Source: Streptomyces corynorhini
GTDB taxonomy: Bacteria; Actinomycetota; Actinomycetes; Streptomycetales; Streptomycetaceae
Length of the DNA: 64,000 nt
Direction of reading: 5' to 3'
Assembly (NCBI RefSeq): GCF_003346515.1
Contig: NZ_QQNA01000021.1
Span: 1 to 64,000 of the forward strand
Both the position numbers and the translations under genes were made by a program. Under the pieces are notes generated by a model. It was not told where the DNA came from. It did no database searches and saw only the letters and a list, made by a program, of their open reading frames with translations. Position 1 is the stretch's first letter; each line of letters begins with the position of its first letter. Below, piece by piece: positions 1-8,827 of this stretch.

Positions 1-193
1 GGGGTTCTTGTAATAGTTGCCCTCGGTGGCCTTGTTGTACGACCACTTCACGCCGCTGTTCCACAGCGTCGCCCAGTCGACGTTGCCCTGGTGGCTGGAG
101 ACGTCCACGCCCTCCGTCTGGGCGACGCTGTGGAACAGCGGCGTGAAGTGGTCGTACAACAAGGCCACCGAGGGCAACTATTACAAGAACCCC
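1..193. repeat. 76-bp perfect inverted repeat at window edge (fold-back)
   Basis: Bases 1-76 are the exact reverse complement of 118-193, separated by 41 bases. Read on the minus strand, 118 down to 1 encodes the missing start of the GH25 domain (DVSSHQGNVDW and onward), which should precede the plus-strand sequence at 119. This means the upstream flank has been inverted and the lysozyme sequence duplicated. A template-switch or assembly fold-back at a contig end is the simplest explanation. A real palindrome is less likely, because it would split a well-conserved gene. Confidence 0.9.
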
Positions 194-697
194 TACTTCA
201 CGCAGCAGTACAACGGCGCCTACAACGTCGGCATGATCCGGGGCGCCTACCACTTCGGCACCCCGAACGACTCCAGCGGCGCCAATCAGGCCAACTACTT
301 CGTCGACGGCGGCGGTGGCTGGTCGCGCGACGGCAAGACGCTGCCCGGAGTGCTGGACATCGAGTGGAACCCGTACGGCGCACAGTGCTACGGCAAGACG
401 CAGGCCCAGATGGTGGCCTGGATCCGGGACTTCCTCACCACCTACAGGTCCCGCACGGGCCGTGACGCCGCGATCTACACGGCGACCAGCTGGTGGAAGG
501 AGTGCACGGGCAACTACGCGGGCTTCGGCTCCACGAACCCGCTCTGGATCGCCCGCTACGACACCACGGTGGGCGAGCTGCCCGCGGGCTGGGACTTCCA
601 GACGATCTGGCAGTACACGTCGACCGGCCCCGTCGTCGGGGACCACGACCGGTTCAACGGCGCGCTGGACCGCGTCGTCGCGCTGGCGAACGGCTGA
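119..697 (+). CDS. GH25 family lysozyme (N-acetylmuramidase), 5' end lost
   Basis: This is a secreted-type muramidase fragment that would cleave the MurNAc-GlcNAc beta-1,4 bond of peptidoglycan. Authentic homology begins at WATLWNSGVKW (119) and runs to the stop. It includes the second catalytic motif DIEWNP, the WWKECTGNY segment and the C-terminal IWQYTS signature of GH25. The first catalytic Asp motif (DVSSHQ) is present only in inverted orientation in the fold-back at 77-118. The first 34 codons of the open frame that begins at 17 are therefore artefactual. The signal peptide and true start are missing. A strong hairpin terminator follows the stop. Confidence 0.9.
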   Translation, partial: WATLWNSGVKWSYNKATEGNYYKNPYFTQQYNGAYNVGMIRGAYHFGTPNDSSGANQANYFVDGGGGWSRDGKTLPGVLDIEWNPYGAQCYGKTQAQMVAWIRDFLTTYRSRTGRDAAIYTATSWWKECTGNYAGFGSTNPLWIARYDTTVGELPAGWDFQTIWQYTSTGPVVGDHDRFNGALDRVVALANG

Positions 698-716
698 CGG
701 CGTACGCAGGTGACAC

Positions 717-761
717 GCGGGCGGCCGGTCCGGAACGCGATGTTCCGGACCGGCCGCCCGC
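717..761. terminator. Strong hairpin terminator
   Basis: A perfect 20-bp stem (717-736 with 742-761) closes over a 5-nt loop 20 bases after the lysozyme stop. It lies between the convergent lysozyme and lon genes and could act on both. Confidence 0.85.
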
Positions 762-765
762 CACC

Positions 766-838
766 GTTCAGGCCGCCGCCGTTCAAGGCGCCACCCGTCA
801 GGCCGCCGCCGTTCAGGCCGCCACCCGTCAGGCCGCCG
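766..838. repeat. Short tandem repeats spanning the lon stop codon
   Basis: Alternating 15-21 bp copies of a unit reading GCCGTTCAGG / CCACCCGTCAGG on the plus strand run from 766 into the end of lon. Each copy contains TCA, which is TGA on the lon strand, so the lon 3' end carries several echoes of its own stop codon. Confidence 0.75.
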
Positions 839-3239
839 CAGCGACCGGCACATCGGCCGGGGACAGCGCGATGTCCAGGACCTGGCGGACGTCCGTCACC
901 GGGTGGACGTCCAGCCCGGAGAGGATCTCGGCGGGGACGTCGTCGAGGTCGGCCTCGTTGCGCTTGGGTATCACCACGGTCGTGATGCCCGCGCGGTGGG
1001 CGGCCAGCAGCTTCTGCTTGAGGCCGCCGATGGGCAGGACCCGGCCGGTGAGGGAGACCTCGCCGGTCATGGCCACGTCCGTACGGACCAGCCTGCCGCT
1101 GAGCAGCGAGGCCAGCGCCGTCGTCATGGTGATCCCGGCGCTCGGGCCGTCCTTCGGGACCGCGCCCGCCGGGAAGTGGATGTGCACGCCCCGGTCCTTG
1201 AGGTCGGCGACCGGGAGTTCCAGCTCGGCGCCGTGCGAGCGCAGGAACGAGAGCGCGATCCGCGCCGACTCCTTCATCACGTCACCGAGCTGCCCGGTCA
1301 GGGTGAGCCCGGCGCCGCCCGTCTCGGCGTCCGCGAGGGACGCCTCCACGAACAGGACGTCACCGCCCGCACCCGTGACAGCCAGGCCGGTGGCCACGCC
1401 CGGCACCGCCGTACGCCGCTCGGCCGGGTCCTGCGCGGATTCCGGTACGTGGTGCGGCCGGCCGATCAGCCCGCGCAGGGCGTCCGCGCGGAGAGTGAAC
1501 GGCAGCTCGCGCTCGCCGAGTTCGTGCTCGGCGGCGACCTTGCGCAGCAGCCGGGCGATGGACCGTTCCAGGTTCCGTACGCCCGCCTCGCGGGTGTACT
1601 CGCCGGACAGCTTGCGCAGGGCGTCGTCCGCCAGGGTGACCTCGCCGGGCTCCAGGCCCGCGCGCTCCAGCTGCCGGGGCAGCAGGTGGTCCCGGGCGAT
1701 GACGACCTTCTCGTCCTCGGTGTAGCCGTCGAGCCTGACCAGCTCCATGCGGTCGAGCAGCGCCTCGGGGATGGCCTCCAGGACGTTGGCGGTGGCGAGG
1801 AACACCACGTCGGAGAGGTCGAGTTCGACCTCCAGATAGTGGTCGCGGAAGGTGTGGTTCTGCGCCGGGTCGAGGACTTCGAGGAGCGCGGCGGCCGGGT
1901 CGCCCCGGAAGTCGGAGCCGACCTTGTCGATCTCGTCGAGCAGGACGACCGGGTTCATCGAACCGGCCTCCTTGATCGCCCGGACGACACGGCCGGGCAG
2001 CGCGCCGACGTAGGTGCGCCGGTGGCCGCGGATCTCCGCCTCGTCCCGTACGCCTCCGAGCGCGACCCGGACGAACTCGCGGCCCATGGCGTGCGCGACG
2101 CTCTCGCCCAGCGAGGTCTTCCCGACTCCTGGCGGGCCGACGAGGGCCAGCACGGCGCCGCCGCGTCGGCCGCCGACCACGCCGAGGCCGCGCTCGGCGC
2201 GGCGCTTGCGCACGGCCAGGTACTCGGTGATGCGCTCCTTCACGTCGTCCAGGCCCGCGTGCTCGGCGTCCAGGACGGCCCGCGCGCCCCTGATGTCGTA
2301 CCGGTCCTCGGTCCGCTCGTTCCACGGCAGTTCGAGGACGGTGTCGAGCCAGGTGCGGATCCAGGAGCCCTCGGGGCTCTGGTCGGAGGAGCGCTCCAGC
2401 TTGTCGACCTCCTTGAGGGCGGCCTCGCGCACCTTCTCGGGCAGCTCGGCGGCCTCGACGCGGGTGCGGTAGTCGGCGGACTCGTCCTCGTCGCCCTCGC
2501 CGTTCAGCTCGCGCAGCTCCTTGCGCACGGCGTCGAGCTGGCGCCGCAGCAGGAATTCGCGCTGCTGCTTGTCGACGCCCTCCTGGACGTCCTTGGCGAT
2601 GGACTCGGCGACGTCCTGCTCGGCGAGGTGCTCGCGCAGCTGCCCGGTGGCGAGCTTGAGGCGGGCGACCGGATCGGCCGTCTCCAGCAGCTCGACCTTC
2701 TGGGCGAGGGAGAGGAAGGGCGAGTACCCGGAGTTGTCCGCGAGCGCGGAGACGTCGTCGATCTGCTGCACCCGGTCGACCACCTGCCAGGCGCCGCGCC
2801 GCTTGAGCCAGTCGGTGGCGAGGGCCTTGTGCTCCTTGACCAGCTCGGTCACGGAGCCGGGCAGCGGCTCGGGCGTGATCTCCTCGACGCCGGTGCCCTC
2901 CACCCAGAGGGCCGCGCCGGGCCCGCTCGTACCGGAACCGATCCGCACCCGGCGCCGGCCGCGGATCAGCGCGCCGGGGTCGCCGTCGGAGAGCCGGCCG
3001 ACCTGCTCGACGGTGCCCAGCACGCCGGTGGCGGCGTAGGTTCCGTCGATCCGCGGCACCATCAGCACCTCGGGCTTGCGCGCCCCGTCCCCGCCGTCAC
3101 GCACGGCCGCCTGCGCGGCCTCCACGGCGGCACGGACCTCGGCGTCGGACAGATCCAGCGGCACCACCATGCCGGGCAGGACGACCTCGTCGTCGAGCGG
3201 CAGTACGGGAAGCGTGAGCGATGTGGACGTGACGGCCAT
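828..3239 (-). CDS. lon: ATP-dependent Lon protease
   Basis: Lon is a cytoplasmic AAA+ serine protease that degrades damaged and regulatory proteins. The 803-residue product has an N-terminal substrate-binding LON domain (about 1-200), a helical linker, an AAA+ module with Walker [10 protein letters not shown] and Walker [11 protein letters not shown], and a C-terminal protease domain. The dyad is Ser700 in PKDGPSAG and Lys743 in GLKQKLLAA. The 43-residue spacing matches the E. coli enzyme (Ser679/Lys722). The ATG at 3239 is chosen because GGGGAG lies just upstream. An in-frame extension to 3296 would run through the operator. A HAIR-like HspR site lies 38 bp upstream. Confidence 0.97.
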   Translation of the reverse strand: MAVTSTSLTLPVLPLDDEVVLPGMVVPLDLSDAEVRAAVEAAQAAVRDGGDGARKPEVLMVPRIDGTYAATGVLGTVEQVGRLSDGDPGALIRGRRRVRIGSGTSGPGAALWVEGTGVEEITPEPLPGSVTELVKEHKALATDWLKRRGAWQVVDRVQQIDDVSALADNSGYSPFLSLAQKVELLETADPVARLKLATGQLREHLAEQDVAESIAKDVQEGVDKQQREFLLRRQLDAVRKELRELNGEGDEDESADYRTRVEAAELPEKVREAALKEVDKLERSSDQSPEGSWIRTWLDTVLELPWNERTEDRYDIRGARAVLDAEHAGLDDVKERITEYLAVRKRRAERGLGVVGGRRGGAVLALVGPPGVGKTSLGESVAHAMGREFVRVALGGVRDEAEIRGHRRTYVGALPGRVVRAIKEAGSMNPVVLLDEIDKVGSDFRGDPAAALLEVLDPAQNHTFRDHYLEVELDLSDVVFLATANVLEAIPEALLDRMELVRLDGYTEDEKVVIARDHLLPRQLERAGLEPGEVTLADDALRKLSGEYTREAGVRNLERSIARLLRKVAAEHELGERELPFTLRADALRGLIGRPHHVPESAQDPAERRTAVPGVATGLAVTGAGGDVLFVEASLADAETGGAGLTLTGQLGDVMKESARIALSFLRSHGAELELPVADLKDRGVHIHFPAGAVPKDGPSAGITMTTALASLLSGRLVRTDVAMTGEVSLTGRVLPIGGLKQKLLAAHRAGITTVVIPKRNEADLDDVPAEILSGLDVHPVTDVRQVLDIALSPADVPVAAAA

Positions 3240-3276
3240 GATCTCCCCTTCGGGCAAAGCAATCGGCATCAAGCAA

Positions 3277-3297
3277 GTTGAGCTATACCGACTCAAT
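3277..3297. promoter_or_regulatory. HAIR-type HspR operator upstream of lon
   Basis: GTTGAGC, a 7-nt spacer and ACTCAAT match the HAIR consensus CTTGAGT-N7-ACTCAAG at 11 of 14 positions with the exact spacer. HspR repression of lon through such sites is established in Streptomyces. This predicts heat-shock induction of lon here. Confidence 0.8.
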
Positions 3298-3427
3298 GCT
3301 TATGAGCCCCCGGATGTTCCCCGGGCCGCGTTCGCTCTGAGCGATCGGCCGACGGCGCTTCGCGCGCCCCCGCTCACGCCCCCCACTCACGCCCCTCACT
3401 CGCACCCACGCCGCCCGGGAGACCGGC

Positions 3428-4390
3428 TCAGGCGAGCGTGTCCAGCAGGGCGGAAACGTAGCCGTCCAGCCGCTCTTCCACGACCCGCGCCGTCAGCTCC
3501 GCCCTGCCCGCCTCCCGCCACGGCCGCGCCACCCACTCCGTGCCCCCGGCGAACGCCAGCGCGTCCAGCAGCCGCCAGTACAGCCGCTCGTCCGGTGCCG
3601 CGGCCTGCACCCCGCCGGCCTCCTCGTACGCCTCGGCGAACCGCAGACCCCACGCCGGGCCGTGCAGCAGGGCGAGGTTGCTGGAGCAGTGCGCCACGTC
3701 CAGGTCCGCCGGGCCCCAGGAGGTCTGCACCCAGTCGACGACCCCGGTGATCCGCAGACCGTCGGCGCTCGGGGGCGACGCGTCGAACAGCACGTTGCCC
3801 GGGTGGAAGTCCCGGTGCAGGAACCGCCCCTCGTACGGCGGCGCGGGCCCGCGGATCACCTCCGTCGCGGCGGTCCACGCCACGGCGTCGGCGCCCCGGG
3901 GAGGGACGACCGCGTCGGCGGTCGTCCACGCCTCGTACTCCGGGGGCCGCCGGGCGGGCCGCCGCGCGTGGATCGCGACGAGTTGGCGGGCCAGCAGGGC
4001 GACGCGCCGCTCCAGTCCCTCGTCGTCGAGGACCGTCCGGCCCGCCAGATGTGTCATGAGGAGCGACGGGTACGCGCACCACGCGGCCTTCGGATCGGCC
4101 GCGACCAGCGCCGGAGCCGGTACGCCTGTCCCCGCGAGCAGGGTGAGGGCCTCGGCCTCACGGTTCAGCAGGTCCTCGGCCTGATCTACGAAGGGCGGCG
4201 CGACGAAGGTCCGCAGCACCAGGTCGCGGGTGGCTCCGTCCCGCTCGCGGACGGTCAGCCGCCGCATCTCGGCGGTGATGCCGCCGTGCAGCGCCTCGGT
4301 CGCGACGATCCGTTCGCCGCTGTCCAGCTGCCGTTCCACCCAGGCCAGGGCCGACGGCCGCACGGCGCCGTCTCCTTTGTAGTCGGTCAT
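3428..4390 (-). CDS. Aminoglycoside phosphotransferase-family protein
   Basis: This is a 320-residue APH/choline-kinase-fold protein. The catalytic loop is FLHRDFHPGNVLF (HxDxxxxN) and the metal-binding motif is GVVDWVQTSWGP. The N-lobe carries conserved LVLRTF and NREAEALTLL strands. It probably phosphorylates a small hydroxylated substrate. Nothing in the sequence says whether that is an antibiotic or a metabolite. The ATG at 4390 overlaps the stop of the upstream membrane-protein gene by 4 bases (ATGA), so the two are probably translationally coupled. It is convergent to nothing; lon follows on the same strand after about 190 bp. Confidence 0.85.
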   Translation of the reverse strand: MTDYKGDGAVRPSALAWVERQLDSGERIVATEALHGGITAEMRRLTVRERDGATRDLVLRTFVAPPFVDQAEDLLNREAEALTLLAGTGVPAPALVAADPKAAWCAYPSLLMTHLAGRTVLDDEGLERRVALLARQLVAIHARRPARRPPEYEAWTTADAVVPPRGADAVAWTAATEVIRGPAPPYEGRFLHRDFHPGNVLFDASPPSADGLRITGVVDWVQTSWGPADLDVAHCSSNLALLHGPAWGLRFAEAYEEAGGVQAAAPDERLYWRLLDALAFAGGTEWVARPWREAGRAELTARVVEERLDGYVSALLDTLA

Positions 4391-5385
4391 CGCGACACCC
4401 CACCACCCGGATGTCCTTCCGCACCGCCGCGTTTCGTCGCGGACCGCACCGTGTGCCGGTACGCCCGGCGCGCGGCGGGCCAGCAGGCGACGCCGACGAG
4501 GAGGGCCACCGGGTGGCCCCAGGCGGTGAGCGGGTCGTCGAACTCCAGCAGTTCCTGGAGCAGCGTCGTGCCGACCACGCCGAGGAGGATCCCGCGCGGC
4601 AGCGGGGCGAGCAGCCCGGCCAGTGCGCCGACGCTCGCCATCAGCCCGAAGCTGATGCCGTAGTCGAGGCGGTGCAGCGACGTCGCGGGCAGTCGGCCAC
4701 CGGCGACCGAGAGCGCGACCGGGACCTCGGTCGCCAGGGTCGCCGTGACATGGCCGAGCAGGAAGACCCCGGCCGTGCGCCGGCCGCCGATCCGGCGCTC
4801 CAGCGCCGTCATGACGAGGGCGAACCCGAGGGCGTACGGGGAAGCCAGGCCCCCGGCGACCCAGAGCGCGCTGGCGACCAGGACGAGGACGGGGTGCTGG
4901 GCGAGGTGGGCGACGTCCGTGCTGGAGCCCCGCAGCAGCGCGGAGACGGTCTCCCGCTGCGCGTACGCCGCGTAGAGCGAGGTCCCGAGCAGGACCAGCG
5001 CGTACCAGAAGGTGAACGGGGTACGGACGGGTCCTGGCAGCAGCGGCCTCACGTGCCGCACGGCCAGGGGTGTCCGGCACCGCCGCGGGGCGGCGGGCGC
5101 GGCGTCCTCGGGCCTTTCCCCTTCAAGAGGACCCGTCTCTTGAAGAGGACCCGCCTTGAGAAGGCCCGGCTTGAGAAGGCCCGGCTTGAGAAGGCCCGGC
5201 TCCTGAAGAGGGCCCGGCTTGAGCCGGTCCGCCTCCTGAAGAGGATCCGTGAATGCGGCCTCTTCAAGAGGGGACGCCTCCGCGGGCCCGGCGGGGCGCG
5301 GCGCCGGTACGGCGGCCGGCCGCGACGTCGCTCCGCTGCCGCCGCCCGGATCCGTCCCCGTACGTGTCGTCTCCAGCCGTTTCAC
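4387..5385 (-). CDS. Rhomboid-like integral membrane protein with repeat-rich N-terminus
   Basis: This 332-residue product has a cytoplasmic Pro/Glu-rich leader of about 115 residues and then roughly six hydrophobic helices, starting near FTFWYALVLLGTSLYAAYA. The helical part resembles the rhomboid-like (Rhomboid_2) membrane proteins of actinobacteria. I do not see a clear GxSG plus His dyad, so protease activity should not be assumed. The leader holds near-identical LLKPG/LLKAG pentapeptides (about residues 55-85) encoded by 15-bp tandem repeats. The GTG at 5385 follows AAGGAG. The gene overlaps the phosphotransferase gene by 4 bp. Confidence 0.7.
   Translation of the reverse strand: MKRLETTRTGTDPGGGSGATSRPAAVPAPRPAGPAEASPLEEAAFTDPLQEADRLKPGPLQEPGLLKPGLLKPGLLKAGPLQETGPLEGERPEDAAPAAPRRCRTPLAVRHVRPLLPGPVRTPFTFWYALVLLGTSLYAAYAQRETVSALLRGSSTDVAHLAQHPVLVLVASALWVAGGLASPYALGFALVMTALERRIGGRRTAGVFLLGHVTATLATEVPVALSVAGGRLPATSLHRLDYGISFGLMASVGALAGLLAPLPRGILLGVVGTTLLQELLEFDDPLTAWGHPVALLVGVACWPAARRAYRHTVRSATKRGGAEGHPGGGVSR
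5120..5275. repeat. 15-bp tandem repeats inside the rhomboid-like gene
   Basis: The unit GGCTTGAGAAGGCCC and variants recur in phase with the reading frame, giving LLKPG-type pentapeptides. The unit length is a multiple of three, so copy number can change without frameshift. Confidence 0.85.
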
Positions 5386-5479
5386 CGTCGGCGACTCCTT
5401 CCACGGGGGACTCTCAGCGAACGCGACCGTCGTGTCCCCCGTCCATGACGGGGGACACACCCCCATCATCGGTCGCCTA

Positions 5480-5639
5480 GGGTCTTTCGTTTGGATCAGG
5501 CCGGATGAGGGAGCGGGGTCTGGTGCCGTGGATCGCAAGGCGGAGGAGGGAGCCCACGCGGAGCGTAGGCGACGGACGACAACGCGGCGAGGCGCGGTGC
5601 CAGGGCTCGCGAGCCCGGCATGATCCAAACGAGAGGCCC
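5480..5639. mobile_element. MITE-like 160-bp element with terminal inverted repeats
   Basis: The ends GGGTCTTTCGTTTGGATCA and its near-complement TGATCCAAACGAGAGGCCC form about 25-bp inverted repeats (22 of 25 matched). They are flanked by TA on both sides (5478-5479 and 5640-5641), as expected of an IS630/Tc1-type target duplication. No transposase is encoded, and a short internal hairpin lies near 5602-5615. I recall very similar sequences dispersed in many Streptomyces genomes, but that needs a search. Confidence 0.8.
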
Positions 5640-5734
5640 TAGGCCGAAATCGGGTTGGCCAGGCCCGGCGCCCACGGCCAGGATGGCGTCGGCGTCCGCC
5701 GCCATCAGCCGCCAGAGGGAGAGGCTCCGACAGC

Positions 5735-6451
5735 ATGTCCGCACCCGCGTCAGCGACCACCACCGACCATCTCCACGACCCCGCCGCCGAGCCTGTCACG
5801 CTCGACCGCCGCGACGGGCCGTACGGCGAGGTCGTCCTGCGCCGCAGGGGTACCCGGCTGGAGATCATCGCCAACGGCTGCTTCCTGATGGACACCTCGG
5901 ACGGCCGCTCCGAGCGGCTGCTGATCGACGCCGCCCGGGACGCGCTCCCGGCCGGGCGCGAGGCGCCGGACGTCCTCGTCGGCGGGCTCGGGGTCGGCTT
6001 CTCCCTCGCGCACGCCGCCGCCGACGCGCGATGGGGGCGGATCGCGGTCGTGGAGCGCGAGGAGGCGGTGATCGACTGGCACCGCGAGGGACCGCTCGGC
6101 GCGATCTCCGGCGCCGCGCTGCGCGACGCGCGCACTGTGATCCTGCACACCGATCTCGTGGAGTACCTCCGGACGACCACGGACCGTTACGACGCGCTCT
6201 GTCTGGATATCGACAACGGACCCGAGTGGACCGTCACCGAGGACAACGGGAACCTCTACTCGGCGGCCGGACTCGCCATGTGCCGGGACCGGTTGAAACC
6301 GGGCGGTGTCCTCGCCGTTTGGTCGGCGAACCCGTCCCCGGCCTTCGGTGAGGCGTTGCGGAATGCCGGGTTCACAGGGGTAAGGGCGGAAGAGGTGCCG
6401 GTTGCCCGAGGCGTACCCGACGTGGTCCATCTCGCTGTTCGCACTGCGTAG
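5735..6451 (+). CDS. Spermidine-synthase-like Rossmann protein
   Basis: This 238-residue protein has the spermine/spermidine synthase fold. A short N-terminal beta segment is followed by DVLVGGLGVGFSLAHA (nucleotide/SAM-type glycine-rich loop), VVEREEAV (acidic end of beta 2), and the LCLDIDNGPEW strand where the catalytic acid sits. It resembles the small spermidine-synthase-like proteins common in actinobacteria rather than a housekeeping polyamine enzyme. Its substrate is unknown. The ATG at 5735 follows GGGAGAGG at a loose distance. The gene lies between the MITE-like repeat and the two-component system. Confidence 0.75.
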   Translation: MSAPASATTTDHLHDPAAEPVTLDRRDGPYGEVVLRRRGTRLEIIANGCFLMDTSDGRSERLLIDAARDALPAGREAPDVLVGGLGVGFSLAHAAADARWGRIAVVEREEAVIDWHREGPLGAISGAALRDARTVILHTDLVEYLRTTTDRYDALCLDIDNGPEWTVTEDNGNLYSAAGLAMCRDRLKPGGVLAVWSANPSPAFGEALRNAGFTGVRAEEVPVARGVPDVVHLAVRTA

Positions 6452-6492
6452 CCGGGAAGCTCCCGCTGCATCTACGCTGCTCCCGACACATG

Positions 6493-6536
6493 GATCTGCA
6501 TACTTCATGCAGATCGCGGAACAAGGATCGCGGAAC
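6493..6536. promoter_or_regulatory. Palindrome and direct repeats upstream of the response regulator
   Basis: GATCTGCAT-N5-ATGCAGATC (6493-6515) is a perfect 9-bp inverted repeat. Two copies of GATCGCGGAAC start at 6512 and 6526 (14-bp period). The block ends 18 bases before the response-regulator start, so it is a good candidate for autoregulation or for another repressor. Confidence 0.5.
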
Positions 6537-6554
6537 GCGTACCAGGGGCGGGCG

Positions 6555-7292
6555 ATGGAGCAGACACAGACCAGCCACACCGGAGTCGCCGCGACGCCCG
6601 GCGCGCAGCGCCGGATTCTCGTCGTCGAGGACGACGCGACGATCGTCGACGCCATCGCCGCGCGGCTGCGGGCCGAGGGCTTTCTCGTACAGACGGCCGT
6701 GGACGGCCCCGCGGCCGTCGACGCGGCCGAGGGCTGGCAGCCGGACCTGATGGTCCTGGACGTCATGCTGCCGGGCTTCGACGGTCTGGAGGTCTGCCGC
6801 CGCGTACAGGCGCAGCGCCCGGTGCCCGTGCTGATGCTCACGGCGCGGGACGACGAGACCGACATGCTGGTCGGGCTCGGCGTCGGCGCCGACGACTACA
6901 TGACCAAGCCGTTCTCCATGCGGGAGCTGGCGGCCCGGGTGCATGTGCTGCTGCGCCGGGTGGAGCGCGCGGCGCTGGCCGCGGTGACGCCGCGCAGCGG
7001 CATCCTGCGCCTGGGCGAGCTGGAGATCGACCACGCGCAGCGCCGGGTGCGGGTGCGCGGCGAGGACGTCCACCTGACGCCGACCGAGTTCGACCTGCTG
7101 GTCTGCCTGGCGAACACGCCGCGCGCCGTCCTGTCCAGGGAGCAGCTCCTCGCCGAGGTGTGGGACTGGGCGGACGCCTCGGGCACCCGTACGGTCGACA
7201 GCCACATCAAGGCGCTGCGCCGGAAGATCGGCGCGGAGCGGATCCGTACGGTGCACGGTGTCGGGTACGCGCTGGAGACGCCCGCTCCATGA
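6555..7292 (+). CDS. OmpR-family response regulator
   Basis: This is a 245-residue two-domain regulator. The receiver domain (about 19-135) has the acidic pair EDD (25-27), phospho-acceptor Asp69 in LMVLDVMLPG, the TAR switch Thr and the KPF lysine. The C-terminal winged helix (about 145-242) has LTPTEFDLL and the RTVDSHIKALRRKI recognition helix. ATG 6555 is chosen because AGGGGCGG precedes it; an in-frame ATG at 6507 lies within the palindrome upstream. The stop overlaps the kinase start (ATGA). Its position before kgd suggests it may be transcribed near, but separately from, that gene. Confidence 0.92.
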   Translation: MEQTQTSHTGVAATPGAQRRILVVEDDATIVDAIAARLRAEGFLVQTAVDGPAAVDAAEGWQPDLMVLDVMLPGFDGLEVCRRVQAQRPVPVLMLTARDDETDMLVGLGVGADDYMTKPFSMRELAARVHVLLRRVERAALAAVTPRSGILRLGELEIDHAQRRVRVRGEDVHLTPTEFDLLVCLANTPRAVLSREQLLAEVWDWADASGTRTVDSHIKALRRKIGAERIRTVHGVGYALETPAP

Positions 7293-8548
7293 CCCGGCCC
7301 GCGTCCGAGCGGCTCCGGGACGGCTCGCCTCCCGCCGGGCGGCCTGCCGCGGAGCGTGGCGCCCCGGCTCCCCGCTGGGAGGACCGGCGCCGTGCGCGCG
7401 CCGGGGCGGCGCCGGGGCCCGGCGCGCGCTTCGCGGCCCGCCTCGGGACGCTGCTGGGGTTCGGGCCAGGCGCGGCCCGGCTGCGGCTGTCCATCAAGGC
7501 CAAGCTCGGCGCCCTCGTCGTCATCTCCGTCCTCATCACCACCGGGCTGCTGGTGGTGGCGCTGCGCACGGAGACCGAGCTGCGCTTCATCACGGTCTTC
7601 TCGATGATCGCGACGCTGCTGATCACCCAGTTCGTGGCGCACGGGCTGACCGCGCCGCTGGACGAGATGAGCACCGTCGCCAAGGCGATCTCGCACGGCG
7701 ACTACACCCGGCGGGTCAGCGGCTCCGACCGCCGTGACGAGCTGGGCGACCTGGCGGCGACGATCAACCGGATGGCCGACGACCTGGAGGCCGAGAACCA
7801 GCACCGCAAGGCGCTGATCGCCAATGTCTCCCACGAGCTGCGCACGCCCATCGCGGCCCTGCGCGCCGTGCTGGAGAACGTGGTGGACGGGGTGACGGCC
7901 GCCGATGCCGAGATGATGCTGACGGCGCTGCGGCAGACCGAGCGGCTCGGGCGGCTGACCGAGACGCTGCTCGACCTGTCCCGGCTGGACAACGGCGTCG
8001 TACCGCTGCGGGCGGGCCGCTTCGAGGTGTGGCCGTACCTGTCCGGGGTGCTCAAGGAAGCCAATCTGGCCGCCTCGCAGCGCCGCCCGGTCTCCGGGGT
8101 GTCCGGCTCGGTCAGTCACACCCGTACGGATGTCCATCTGCATCTGGACGTCTCGCCGCCCGAGCTGACCGCGCACGCGGACGCGGAACGTCTCCACCAG
8201 GTCGTCGCCAACCTCATCGACAACGCCGTCAAGCACAGCCCGCCGCACGGCCGGGTCACCGTGCGCGCCCGGCGCGGCGGCGGGCCAGGTCCCGAGTCGC
8301 TGGAGCTGGAGATCCAGGACGAGGGGCCCGGTATCCCGGAGCAGGAGCGGCATCAGGTCTTCGAGCGGTTCAACCGGGGTACGGCGCCCTCCGCGCACGG
8401 ACCCGGCAGCGACGGCGGTACGGGGCTCGGCCTCGCGATCGCCCGCTGGGCCGTCGATCTGCACGGCGGGCACATCGGTGTGGCCGAATCGGAACGCGGC
8501 TGTCTGATCCGGGTCACTCTGCCGGGAGCACCCGGGCCTCGTGGTTGA
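7289..8548 (+). CDS. Sensor histidine kinase
   Basis: This 419-residue membrane kinase pairs with the preceding regulator. It has a basic cytoplasmic N-terminus, two closely spaced hydrophobic helices (about 72-92 and 99-119) with almost no extracellular loop, then a HAMP domain (120-175). The H-box is IANVSHELRTPIA with His182, followed by N-box NLIDNAVKHS, G1 DEGPGIP and G2 GTGLGLAIA. The lack of a sensory loop suggests that it senses a signal in the membrane or through a partner. The ATG at 7289 overlaps the regulator stop by 4 bases. Confidence 0.92.
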   Translation: MTRPASERLRDGSPPAGRPAAERGAPAPRWEDRRRARAGAAPGPGARFAARLGTLLGFGPGAARLRLSIKAKLGALVVISVLITTGLLVVALRTETELRFITVFSMIATLLITQFVAHGLTAPLDEMSTVAKAISHGDYTRRVSGSDRRDELGDLAATINRMADDLEAENQHRKALIANVSHELRTPIAALRAVLENVVDGVTAADAEMMLTALRQTERLGRLTETLLDLSRLDNGVVPLRAGRFEVWPYLSGVLKEANLAASQRRPVSGVSGSVSHTRTDVHLHLDVSPPELTAHADAERLHQVVANLIDNAVKHSPPHGRVTVRARRGGGPGPESLELEIQDEGPGIPEQERHQVFERFNRGTAPSAHGPGSDGGTGLGLAIARWAVDLHGGHIGVAESERGCLIRVTLPGAPGPRG

Positions 8549-8555
8549 CGTAGAG

Positions 8556-8570
8556 TTCGAAGGGTTCGAA
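8556..8570. repeat. Paired TTCGAA sites after the kinase gene
   Basis: TTCGAA occurs twice with a GGG spacer (8556-8561 and 8565-8570), in the 279-bp gap between the kinase and kgd. The gap must hold the kgd promoter, but no clear -10/-35 pair is visible. Confidence 0.3.
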
Positions 8571-8827
8571 GCGAAAACGCACGATCTCCGGGTACGGAGT
8601 CGGGGACCGGCGGGGCTACGGGCCGTGTACCGGCCGTGGCCGGGGTGATGTGTCTTCCCGGCGCAGCGGAACCTGGCTTGTTTCCCGCCAATTCATACGC
8701 TGAAACCCGCCGTCCGATGTGACTTGCACGACGATGGCACGCCCGGTCTGCACGTGTCGGCCGGGTAGGCGTAGCCTTGATTCCCGCTGTCCATCACCTT
8801 GTGAAGCGGAAGAGGGCGGTTCACGCC

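Noticed and set aside
17..118. N-terminal 34 codons of the lysozyme frame
   Set aside because: They arise from the inverted fold-back sequence, not from the gene.
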